Shown here piece after piece: positions 8,069 to 14,859 of a stretch of 22,249 nt of DNA. Positions within the stretch are counted from its first letter, which is position 1. Every line of letters starts with the position of its first letter. The stretch spans positions 1-22,249 of the forward strand of contig CAUJII010000002.1 of NCBI GenBank assembly GCA_963205035.1, read 5' to 3'. The position numbers and the translations under genes are program-made. Source of the DNA: Spirochaetota bacterium. GTDB taxonomy: Bacteria; Spirochaetota; Leptospiria; Turneriellales; Turneriellaceae. A model generated the notes under the pieces. That model saw nothing but the letters and a program-made list of their open reading frames with translations, was not told the DNA's origin and made no database searches.

Positions 8069-8164
8069 GCGAGGTCTTGTGACGGGCTCTATGTCGCCGG
8101 ATATCTCAGAAGATTTGTCCACAGAAGCTGTTGACGGTCACCCTTTCAAAATTGAACTTACCTT

Positions 8165-9187
8165 ATGCGATATATCCCACTTCTCATGCTCTTTGTAGTC
8201 TCTTGCTGTAAGCCAGTCGATTTGAAAAAAGAAGAAGTCCTCTATAACGACTACATCAAAGCTCTGCCAGACCTCAAAATTGTTTCTAAGGATGCGCCGC
8301 TTGTACTTAAAGTCCACTATGTCGAGAAGGCGGGCCTCTTGGCTCTCGACACAGAAGACCGCGACAGTCTCTATCGGCTGACCGAAGATTTGACGCGCAC
8401 AGCGCTGGGTTATGAAATAAAATTTGAAGAGACCCTCGTTTTTGATGCGCCGAAATATTTGAAGGTTGTGAAGAGCCGCTTTAACGAGTCCCCTATTCGG
8501 TTTCCTGCGTTGGCATATCTTATCTCCTGGTTTTCGCCTGAGCGCGATAAGGCTGTGGGCGACGCCATAAGCTCTGCGCTCAAAGGCGAACCGCAAGAGC
8601 GTTTGAAAACTTATTTGGGAGACGACGCATCGACAGCGAATGTTACGAAAAATTTTCTAAAAAATTTGAGTGCGATCTATGCGGAGGCGGATTTAGACAG
8701 ACACCCTCTCTTGAGCGAGAGAAATAAAAACGACGAAGCACTTTTTTCTTACGGGCATTGGTCGACAATTTTGCAAGGCGAACACGAAGCCGATTTTATT
8801 TTGACAAATACGGGAATAATTGGCGCCGATACCGGCATGCCGCTTTATGTCATTGCGCGTGGAGGTGTCACGAGTGCTTTCGTCGAGAACAATGCATTCC
8901 GCCCGTACCAAGGTGTGGGAGTCATTGGCCTTTACCCTTTCTTAGCTGAGGGGGAGTTTTTTAACGCCAAGCGGGGTCGACTCACGAAAGAGCAAAAATT
9001 TGAAGCCATCGCATGGGTCTGGGTGCACGAGCTGGGGCATCTACTCATGAAGAAAGTAGAAAATTATACGCTCGAAGATTCAGTCCACCGTGCAGCGCCC
9101 AATTTACGCTATTATGACTGGGTGAAGAAAATCCGCGAAACAAAAAACCACCACAGCGACAAAGTGGGTGTCTTGAAGAAATTTTAA
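8165..9187 (+). CDS. Putative lipoprotein with zinc-protease-like HELGH motif
   Basis: I do not recognise the family. The 340-residue product begins MRYIPLLMLFVVSCCK, a lipoprotein-type signal with the lipidated cysteine at residue 14 or 15. Near the C-terminus is WVWVHELGHLLMKK with His288, Glu289 and His292 in an HExxH pattern, preceded by a hydrophobic helix as in gluzincins and metzincins. His308 in DSVHRAAP lies 16 residues later and could be the third ligand, but the metzincin HExxHxxGxxH spacing is absent. The middle region includes YGHWSTILQGEHEADFILTNTGIIGADTG, with a possible active-site wall strand. The 96-base gap after the helicase gene suggests its own promoter (a weak TTGACG at 8131). 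No good ribosome binding site is visible. It converges with nrdJ. Confidence 0.62.
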   Translation: MRYIPLLMLFVVSCCKPVDLKKEEVLYNDYIKALPDLKIVSKDAPLVLKVHYVEKAGLLALDTEDRDSLYRLTEDLTRTALGYEIKFEETLVFDAPKYLKVVKSRFNESPIRFPALAYLISWFSPERDKAVGDAISSALKGEPQERLKTYLGDDASTANVTKNFLKNLSAIYAEADLDRHPLLSERNKNDEALFSYGHWSTILQGEHEADFILTNTGIIGADTGMPLYVIARGGVTSAFVENNAFRPYQGVGVIGLYPFLAEGEFFNAKRGRLTKEQKFEAIAWVWVHELGHLLMKKVENYTLEDSVHRAAPNLRYYDWVKKIRETKNHHSDKVGVLKKF

Positions 9188-9190
9188 CCG

Positions 9191-9285
9191 AGCCGGTGGT
9201 TGCTTTCGCAACCAGGCTTAGGGTAACGACGGCTTAGGAGCAGCCGGTGGTTGCTTTCGTAACACCGGTTCAAGAACAACCGGTG
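9191..9285. terminator. Hairpin cluster between convergent genes, likely bidirectional terminator
   Basis: Three hairpins lie between the lipoprotein stop (9187) and the nrdJ end. The first is GGTTGC-TTTC-GCAACC (9198-9213), a perfect 6-bp stem that reads as a GAAA tetraloop in the nrdJ transcript. The second is 9244-9268, CCGGTG paired with CACCGG and extended by four more pairs around TTTC with one bulged G. The third is CACCGGTT-CAAGAAC-AACCGGTG (9263-9285), a perfect 8-bp stem spanning the nrdJ stop codon. The second and third share 9263-9268 and so exclude each other. There is no T-tract, so intrinsic termination is plausible but not certain. Confidence 0.5.
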
Positions 9286-9290
9286 GTTGC
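9191..9290 (-). repeat. Three in-frame copies of the NrdJ tail-coding motif
   Basis: Read on the minus strand, the end of nrdJ (GCA ACC ACC GGT TGT TCT TGA, 9290-9270) is followed by GCA ACC ACC GGC TGC TCC TAA (9254-9234) in the same frame, encoding the same ATTGCS and a stop. The two differ only at third positions of Gly, Cys and Ser codons and in TGA versus TAA. A third partial copy (9203-9189) encodes ATTG then Ser. Copies are spaced 36 and 51 bases, both multiples of three. The second and third copies share 21 of 22 bases on the plus strand (9242-9263 and 9191-9212). These copies also form hairpin arms, so structure alone could account for part of the similarity. Confidence 0.65.
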
Positions 9291-12200
9291 TCCACACGTT
9301 TCGCATTTTAGACAAGACCCGTTGCGCACCATCGTCATCGAACTACACTCGGGACACGAGGTGCCTTCATAGCCCTTGATGCGCGCTTCTTGAATTTGAG
9401 AAGCACTCACGGAAACTTTACGCTTCTTAACCGCCAATTGGCTTGGAGCCGGTTGGCTTGTAGAAAACGCAGCGACAGGTTCTACGACGGGCGGCATCGT
9501 ATTTTCGACAAAGACTTCGTTCTTTGTCGTTGTTTGGTCGACGACAAGCGCCTCGGGGGAGACATGCGCCAAATCGTTGCGATCGAGGTACGTGATGGCA
9601 AGCTCTCTAAAGATGAAATCCATCACAGAGGTCGCCATCTTGACGCGGTCATGCCCTTGCACGACACCGTTGGGTTCAAATTTGGTGAACACAAACGCTT
9701 CGACAAACTCTTCGAGAGGTACGCCGTATTGAAGACCTAAAGAGACGGCGATTGCAAACCCGTTCATAAGAGAGCGGAACGCAGCGCCTTCTTTGTGCAT
9801 GTCGAGAAAAATTTCACCGAGCGTACCGTCTTGGTATTCACCCGTGCGCAGGTAAATTTTGTGGCCGCCGATGATTGCCTTTTGTGTATAACCCGAACGG
9901 CGTGTTGGCAATCTCTTGCGCTCTGCAATTTTTCGCACAATAATCCGTTCGACGATCTTCTCTGCCGTTTGCTGCGCCTTGAGTGCAGCCGGAGCTTCAA
10001 TGACTTCTGCAAGCTCTTCGTCGTCTAAGCCTGAAAAAATATTTTCACCCAACGAAGAAAGCGGTTGCGAAAGTTTAGATCCGTCGCGGTAGAGCGCATT
10101 CGCTTTAAGCATGAGCTTCCATGACGTCATGTAAGCCTGTTTCACATCTTCGACAGACGCCTCGTAAGGCATGTTGATAGTCTTAGAGATGGCCCCGCTG
10201 ATAAAAGGTTGTGCTGCGGCCATAACGTGGATGTGCGCTTGGTATGGAATGAAACGGACGCCACGGCGCCCGCATTTGTTAGCGCAATCAAAAACTGGTA
10301 GATGCTCGTCTTTGAGGTAGGGCGCCCCTTCAATCATCATTGTGCCGCAAATCGCTTCGTTAGCGATAGCCACTTGCTCGGCGGTAAAGCCCAAGTGCGT
10401 CAACAAGTTGAAATCGGATTTGTCGAGAGTCTCTTTGGGTATCTTGAGCGTACCCGTTAAAAAACTCTCGCCGATGACAAAACGGTTGAACACATAGTTG
10501 ATGTCAAACGCAGTCGGCATCGCGTCTTCAAGTGTTGCCAAAATTTCATCGGTAAACCCACGTTGCTTGAGACTGTCGTTATTGATATGCGGCGCGTTGG
10601 TAAGGCTTGCGCTTCCGACAACGTATTCGACGATTTTTGCAATTTGGTCTTTTGTATAGCCCAAGTGCGTGAGCGCTTGCGGAACCGACTTGTTGATGAT
10701 TTTGAAATAACCGCCGCCGGCCAGCTTCTTGAATTTCACAAGAGCAAAGTCGGGTTCGATTCCCGTCGTGTCGCAGTCCATGACGAGGCCAATCGTTCCT
10801 GTCGGCGCAATAACCGTCGTCTGCGCATTTCTAAAACCGTTCTTTTCTCCCAAGACCAACGCTTCGTCCCAGACTTTTTGCGCTTCGCCCAAAAGATATT
10901 CTGGGCAATGCTTCGCTTGAATGCCCATCGGGAAAATGCTGAGCCCTTCGTATTCGCTCTCGTTTGCGGCGTACGCTGCGCGGCGGTGGTTGCGGATAAC
11001 GCGCAGCATGTGCTCGCGGTTCTTTTCATAACCGGCAAAGGTTCCTAATTCGCCCGCCATCTCTGCCGACGTCTTGTAGCTTTCGCCCGTCAAAATCGCA
11101 GTCACAGCCCCCGTGACCGCATTTGCTTGCAGAGAGTTGTAAGGGATTCCTGTTACCATGAGCCAAGTGCCTAAGTTGGCATAACCCAAGCCCAATGTAC
11201 GGAAGCGGTAAGAGAGTTCAGCAATACGCTGCGATGGGAACTGCGCCATGAGGACTGAGATTTCCAGAACGATTGTCCAAAGGCGGATTGCATGCTTATA
11301 CGAATCTATGTCGAGCTTGTTTTTCTTGGCATCGTAAAACTTCATCATGTTGAGAGACGCCAAGTTGCACGCCGTGTCGTCTAAGAACATATATTCGCTG
11401 CACGGGTTCGACGCGTTGATACGCCCGTCTTCGGGGCAAGTGTGCCACTCGTTGATTGTCGTGTCGAACTGCAACCCAGGGTCGGCGCACGACCATGCTG
11501 CGAAAGAGAGGCGGTCGTAGAGATCGCGTGCGGGGATAGTTTTATGCGTCTTGCCGTCGGTGCGGCGGATGAGCTCCCAATCACCGTTTTCTTCTACCGC
11601 TTTGAGGAACGCATTCGATAACCGCAGAGAGTTGTTGGAGTTTTGCCCTGCGACAGTCAAATAGGCTTTAGAGGTCCAGTCGGTGTCGTATTCTTCAAAG
11701 TCGATCGAGGTGAAACCTTGTCTTGCCAAATGGATAATGCGTTGCACGTAGCTATCGGGTACATGCGACGCACGCGCTTTCTTGAGCGCCAAAGCGAGAT
11801 TTTTGTTTTGTTTCGTGTCGAGCAGCGACGGTTGCTTCGCACACCCGGAAACAGCGGCGAAAACTTCATTGATTACTTTGCGGATTGCTTTTGAACCTGC
11901 GACAAGGCTTGCCACCTTCGCTTCTTCGGTAACTTTCCAATCGATGAATTGTTCCACATCGGGATGGTCAATATCTAAAGAGATCATCTTTGCCGCACGG
12001 CGCGTAGTGCCCCCCGATTTTATTGCTCCGGCAGCGGTGTCGCCGATTTTGAGAAAGCTCATGAGGCCAGAGCTCTTGCCGCCTCCCGACAAGCGCTCGT
12101 TCTCACCGCGCAATTTGGAAAAGTTACTGCCTGTGCCTGAACCGTATTTGAAAAGTCGAGCCTCTCTCACCCAAAGGTCCATAATTCCACCAGCGTTGAC

Positions 12201-12824
12201 AAGGTCGTCGTCGACTGCTTGGATAAAACATGCGTGCGGTTGCGGGTGTTCGTACGAAGTTTTCGACTTAACGAGTTTGCCGCTCGTGGGATCGACGTAG
12301 TAATGCCCTTGCGAAGGGCCGTCGACGCCGTACGCCCAGTGGAGTCCCGTGTTGAACCACTGCGGGGAGTTGGGCGCTGCCATTTGGTTAATAAGCATGA
12401 AGCGCATTTCATCGTAGAAAGCGCGCGCGTCTTCTTCAGAAGAAAAATAATTATGCTTATATCCCCAATAAGTCCACGTTCCCGCTAAGCGGTGAACAAC
12501 CTGCTTTGAAGAAGTCTCTCGTGTAAAGCGCTCGTCTTTCGGAAAACGCTGGAGCTGCTCTTCGTCGGCTTCCTGTCTTTTTAACCACTCGGGGATGTTC
12601 TCTTCTTCGACGGTTTTGAGTACGCGCGGCACGCCAGCTTTGCGAAAATATTTTTGCGCTAAGATATCTGTCGCAACATTCGACCACGATGAAGGGACTT
12701 CAACCTCGTTGGCTTCAAACGCCACCGAGCCGTCGGTATTGGTAATTTTGGAAGTCCTCTTCTCGAAGACCATGTCTGTATAGATGTCTTTGTTCGCGGT
12801 CGTAAAGTGGCGTTTAATTTTCAT
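9270..12824 (-). CDS. nrdJ: Adenosylcobalamin-dependent (class II) ribonucleotide reductase
   Basis: NrdJ reduces ribonucleotides to deoxyribonucleotides using a thiyl radical made with adenosylcobalamin, without oxygen dependence. The 1184-residue protein shows the catalytic set: Cys199 in HPQPHACFIQAV and Cys486 in DDTACNLASLN as the redox pair, and the N-x-C-x-E triad Asn473-Cys475-Glu477 in SNPCSEYMF with the radical cysteine. SNFSKLRGENERLSGGGKSSG (about 233-253) and IKSGGTTRRAAKM are substrate and effector-site regions. The C-terminal zinc-ribbon-like tail has Cys1157, 1160, 1171, 1174, 1177 and 1183, ending GATTGCS; this tail regenerates the active-site disulfide in the family. A good AGGAG lies 11 bases before the ATG. 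It is monocistronic. No cobalamin riboswitch consensus was found in the leader by eye. Confidence 0.95.
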   Translation of the reverse strand: MKIKRHFTTANKDIYTDMVFEKRTSKITNTDGSVAFEANEVEVPSSWSNVATDILAQKYFRKAGVPRVLKTVEEENIPEWLKRQEADEEQLQRFPKDERFTRETSSKQVVHRLAGTWTYWGYKHNYFSSEEDARAFYDEMRFMLINQMAAPNSPQWFNTGLHWAYGVDGPSQGHYYVDPTSGKLVKSKTSYEHPQPHACFIQAVDDDLVNAGGIMDLWVREARLFKYGSGTGSNFSKLRGENERLSGGGKSSGLMSFLKIGDTAAGAIKSGGTTRRAAKMISLDIDHPDVEQFIDWKVTEEAKVASLVAGSKAIRKVINEVFAAVSGCAKQPSLLDTKQNKNLALALKKARASHVPDSYVQRIIHLARQGFTSIDFEEYDTDWTSKAYLTVAGQNSNNSLRLSNAFLKAVEENGDWELIRRTDGKTHKTIPARDLYDRLSFAAWSCADPGLQFDTTINEWHTCPEDGRINASNPCSEYMFLDDTACNLASLNMMKFYDAKKNKLDIDSYKHAIRLWTIVLEISVLMAQFPSQRIAELSYRFRTLGLGYANLGTWLMVTGIPYNSLQANAVTGAVTAILTGESYKTSAEMAGELGTFAGYEKNREHMLRVIRNHRRAAYAANESEYEGLSIFPMGIQAKHCPEYLLGEAQKVWDEALVLGEKNGFRNAQTTVIAPTGTIGLVMDCDTTGIEPDFALVKFKKLAGGGYFKIINKSVPQALTHLGYTKDQIAKIVEYVVGSASLTNAPHINNDSLKQRGFTDEILATLEDAMPTAFDINYVFNRFVIGESFLTGTLKIPKETLDKSDFNLLTHLGFTAEQVAIANEAICGTMMIEGAPYLKDEHLPVFDCANKCGRRGVRFIPYQAHIHVMAAAQPFISGAISKTINMPYEASVEDVKQAYMTSWKLMLKANALYRDGSKLSQPLSSLGENIFSGLDDEELAEVIEAPAALKAQQTAEKIVERIIVRKIAERKRLPTRRSGYTQKAIIGGHKIYLRTGEYQDGTLGEIFLDMHKEGAAFRSLMNGFAIAVSLGLQYGVPLEEFVEAFVFTKFEPNGVVQGHDRVKMATSVMDFIFRELAITYLDRNDLAHVSPEALVVDQTTTKNEVFVENTMPPVVEPVAAFSTSQPAPSQLAVKKRKVSVSASQIQEARIKGYEGTSCPECSSMTMVRNGSCLKCETCGATTGCS

Positions 12825-12927
12825 TGTTATATCAACTCCTCTAAGATAAATGAAGGTTCAGAGATTGTCCAAAAGACTGCGCGCTCACGCTGCAGCGTTT
12901 TAGAGAACCTCCAAACCCCGTGGAAAG

Positions 12928-12958
12928 ATAGCTTTTGCGTTATGTCACATTGTGTCAA
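12928..12958 (-). promoter_or_regulatory. Putative nrdJ promoter
   Basis: On the minus strand a perfect TTGACA (12958-12953) is followed 18-19 bases later by AAGCTA/AGCTAT (12934-12928), a weak match to a -10 box. Transcription would start about 100 bases upstream of the nrdJ ATG. The -35 element sits in a direct repeat TGACA-CAATG-TGACA, which could be bound by a regulator. The -10 match is poor, so this is tentative. Confidence 0.35.
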
Positions 12959-12983
12959 CCGAAGTAGAGAAAGTTTTTGAAAA

Positions 12984-13019
12984 AACAGTACTGTTATTCG
13001 CATAAAACTTAGTTTTGTG
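12984..13019. promoter_or_regulatory. Two adjacent palindromes upstream of nrdJ, possible operator
   Basis: AACAGTACTGTT (12984-12995) is a perfect 12-bp palindrome. Five bases on, AAAACT-T-AGTTTT (13004-13016) is a perfect 6+1+6 inverted repeat, with two more pairs outside it (13001-13019). Both lie about 26-60 bases upstream of the putative nrdJ -35 box, a usual place for activator or repressor sites. Neither matches the NrdR box as I know it. The regulator is unknown. Confidence 0.4.
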
Positions 13020-13040
13020 CGGTGCGTTAATACGTGAACA

Positions 13041-13071
13041 ATTCGGAGTAACTATTCGGAGTAACTATTCG
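13041..13071. repeat. 13-bp tandem repeat, about 2.4 copies
   Basis: ATTCGGAGTAACT occurs at 13041-13053 and 13054-13066 with no mismatch, followed by a partial ATTCG (13067-13071). The array ends 16 bases before the left GTAG flank of the foldback element. It could be a slippage product or a set of iterated binding sites upstream of nrdJ or rarA. Confidence 0.85.
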
Positions 13072-13091
13072 CGCCCCGTAAAGTCAGGTAG

Positions 13092-13362
13092 GAGCCTGTG
13101 CGGGAACTCGTGCAAACGATGCGAAAAGACGATTTTTTCTGCGAAAAGAACACGCGTTGCTATAAAAAACAGCAAATCAGCGCGAATTCTAATAACACGT
13201 CGAGCGAATCGGAACGATTGCCCTCGGCCAAAGCGCCGCCGGGCGTTGCCCGGCCAACGGCCGGCCTCGCGGCGATGCACGCCGCTTTGGCGGGAGAATT
13301 TGCGCTGATTAGCGTGGTCTTGGCGCAGAAAAAATTGTATCCATGAGTTCCCGCACAGGCTC
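13092..13362. mobile_element. MITE-like foldback element with 18-bp terminal inverted repeats and GTAG flanks
   Basis: GAGCCTGTGCGGGAACTC (13092-13109) recurs perfectly inverted at 13345-13362. The 271-bp interval is flanked directly on both sides by GTAG (13088-13091 and 13363-13366), as expected for a 4-bp target-site duplication. Homology between the arms continues inward in two more blocks: 13132-13155 against 13335-13312 (21 of 24 bases) and 13175-13190 against 13310-13295 (15 of 16). The left arm carries about 31 extra bases between blocks. The centre (13191-13294) is GC-rich and holds further hairpins. There is no transposase, so if mobile it would be moved in trans. It could alternatively be a structured RNA or a REP-like repeat. 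I cannot name the parent family. Confidence 0.65.
13227..13291. repeat. Nested hairpins in the centre of the foldback element
   Basis: GCCAAAGCG (13227-13235) pairs perfectly with CGCTTTGGC (13283-13291). Inside it are GCCGGGC-GTT-GCCCGGC (13238-13254), a perfect 7-bp stem with a 3-base loop, and GCGGCG-ATGCA-CGCCGC (13269-13285), a perfect 6-bp stem whose last three bases overlap the outer stem. The palindrome GGCCGGCC sits between them (13259-13266). Together they could fold as a branched, cloverleaf-like tip on the long stem of the element. Confidence 0.6.
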
Positions 13363-13374
13363 GTAGGCTCGATT

Positions 13375-13458
13375 TCGCTCACTTCGATATATTTTTGCGC
13401 CGGAGACTCCGAAACGGAGACCGCAAGATCGGTCGCGAAGACTCGTCGCAGTGAGCGA
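13375..13458. repeat. Second imperfect foldback upstream of rarA
   Basis: TCGCTCACT (13375-13383) and AGTGAGCGA (13450-13458) form a perfect 9-bp inverted repeat. The bases just inside are also partly complementary, and the middle contains CTCCG-AAA-CGGAG (13407-13419). It starts 9 bases after the right GTAG of the MITE-like element and ends 29 bases before the rarA start, so it may lie in the rarA leader RNA. It could be a regulatory hairpin or a remnant of another repeat. Confidence 0.5.
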
Positions 13459-13487
13459 CTTATTAGACAGCCTCGAATAGGTTTTTC

Positions 13488-14810
13488 GTGTACCGCCACG
13501 ACAGCGCTTTGAACCTACCCAACGCAATGAAACCTTCTATCCCGCTCGCCGAGCGCATGCGACCCAAAACGCTCGAAGATTTTGTTGGCCAAGGCCACCT
13601 CGTCGGTGAAAATGCCGTGCTCAGCCGCGCGCTGGCCGCGAAAAATATCCCGTCTCTAATCTTGTGGGGGCCGCCCGGTGTCGGTAAGACGACGCTCGCA
13701 AACATTATTGCGTCTGAGCTCAAGCGCCCCTTTTACGCACTCAGCGCGGTAGCATCAGGAGTAAAAGACGTCCGCGAGGTGATTGAAAAGGCATCGACCG
13801 GCGGGCTTTTCACAGAAAAGCCCATTCTCTTCATCGATGAAATCCACCGGTTCTCGAAAGCGCAGCAAGACTCGCTCTTAGGCGCGGTCGAAACCGGCAA
13901 AGTGACGCTCATCGGCGCTACCACAGAAAATCCTTCGTTTGAGGTTATTGCAGCTTTGCTTTCTCGCTGCCAAGTTTATACGTTGAAGTCATTGACTGAG
14001 AGGGATTTGCTCCGCTTACTGGAATTGGCGCAAGAACGCGATTCCTATCTAAAGAAGAAAAATATCGAGATTGCTGAGACGGCCGCACTCCTGCGCCTTT
14101 CAGGAGGCGACGCACGCCGCCTGCTCAATGTGTTCGAGCTGGTTGTCGACGCCTTGCCTGAAACCGAAGGGAAGTGCACCGTCACCGACGAGCAAACTCT
14201 GAGCATTGTGCAACAGAACCCCGTCTTATACGACAAGGCGGGTGAGAACCATTATGACATCGTCTCTGCTTTCATTAAGTCCATCCGTGGTAGTGATCCC
14301 AACGCGGCGGTCTATTGGCTGGCGCGTATGATCGAAGGCGGCGAAGATCCGGCGTTCATCGCGCGCCGTTTGGTCATCCTCGCTTCGGAAGATATCGGCA
14401 ACGCGAACCCGACCGCTTTGGTCGTTGCCACGAATGCGTTTCAGGCAGTCAGTTTAATCGGCTATCCCGAAGCACGCATTGTGCTCTCTCAAGCGGCTCT
14501 TTACTTGGCGACTTCACCCAAGAGTAACGCCGCGTATTTAGCAATCCAAAAGGCGCAAGAGCTTGTGCGCGAGACAGGAAGCCTTGCCGTACCTCTCCCT
14601 CTGCGCAATGCGCCGACTGAACTCATGAAGAATTTAGGTTACGGCGCAACTTACGAATACTCTCACGACGCACCGGGTTCTTTTTCACCGCAAGAGTACT
14701 TGCCCGATTCTTTGACAGGACGCACGCTCTATGAACCGGGGAATAACACACGCGAGCGCGAGGTGAGGGAGCAGTTGAAAAAACTCTGGGGCAAGAAATA
14801 TAATTATTAG
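13488..14810 (+). CDS. rarA: Replication-associated recombination protein A (RarA/MgsA), AAA+ ATPase
   Basis: RarA is a clamp-loader-like AAA+ ATPase that acts at stalled replication forks and gaps. In the 440-residue product the family entry motif PLAERMRPKTLEDFVGQGHLVG lies at 19-40. Walker A GPPGVGKT is at 61-68, Walker B LFIDEIH at 114-120, sensor 1 ATTENPS at 144-150, and sensor-2-region SGGDARRLLN at 205-214. The C-terminal half matches the MgsA tetramerisation region, including SAFIKSIRGSDPNAAVYWLARMIEGGEDP and LVILASEDIGNANP. GTG 13488 is chosen because AGG precedes it at suitable spacing; ATG 13527 (MKPSIPLAERM) is equally possible and gives 427 residues. The hairpin-rich region upstream may influence its expression. 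No partner gene is evident. Confidence 0.92.
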   Translation: MYRHDSALNLPNAMKPSIPLAERMRPKTLEDFVGQGHLVGENAVLSRALAAKNIPSLILWGPPGVGKTTLANIIASELKRPFYALSAVASGVKDVREVIEKASTGGLFTEKPILFIDEIHRFSKAQQDSLLGAVETGKVTLIGATTENPSFEVIAALLSRCQVYTLKSLTERDLLRLLELAQERDSYLKKKNIEIAETAALLRLSGGDARRLLNVFELVVDALPETEGKCTVTDEQTLSIVQQNPVLYDKAGENHYDIVSAFIKSIRGSDPNAAVYWLARMIEGGEDPAFIARRLVILASEDIGNANPTALVVATNAFQAVSLIGYPEARIVLSQAALYLATSPKSNAAYLAIQKAQELVRETGSLAVPLPLRNAPTELMKNLGYGATYEYSHDAPGSFSPQEYLPDSLTGRTLYEPGNNTREREVREQLKKLWGKKYNY

Positions 14811-14859
14811 GGCCAAGAAAAAGAGTCCGGCAAACGATGAAAACACTCGAAAATAAAGA

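Larger units (their letters stand above)
12825..13487. other. 663-base intergenic region between divergent nrdJ and rarA
   Basis: No convincing protein gene lies here. From left to right it holds the nrdJ leader and ribosome binding site, a 12-bp palindrome ACGCTGCAGCGT (12887-12898), a putative nrdJ promoter, two further palindromes near 12984-13019, a 13-bp tandem repeat, a 271-bp foldback element bounded by GTAG, and a second imperfect foldback just before rarA. Several short open frames cross it on both strands, but they run through inverted repeats and look incidental. The density of inverted repeats is far higher than elsewhere in the window. Confidence 0.8.

Noticed and set aside
9263..9285. 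Selenocysteine insertion at the nrdJ TGA
   Set aside because: A hairpin follows the TGA, but NrdJ proteins normally end at this GCS tail, and the hairpin lacks a convincing bacterial SECIS apical loop. Terminator or readthrough explanations are simpler.
12825..12960. Cobalamin riboswitch ahead of nrdJ
   Set aside because: Expected for a B12-dependent enzyme, but I could not find a B12-box-like GCCACTG or the usual paired core in the roughly 100-base leader. A covariance-model search would be decisive.
12953..12975. NrdR box near the nrdJ promoter
   Set aside because: The TGACACAATGTGACA region is only weakly symmetric and does not match the ACACwATATATwGTGT-type consensus.
13098..13346. 82-codon plus-strand open frame inside the MITE-like element
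   Set aside because: It starts within the left inverted end and ends before the right one. The inverted ends read EPVREL on both strands simply because they are inverted copies, so this is not evidence of coding.
13065..13499. 144-codon minus-strand open frame in the nrdJ-rarA gap
   Set aside because: It passes through both arms of the foldback element and the second foldback, and its composition (Arg-rich, no pattern) follows the repeats. No ribosome binding site is evident.
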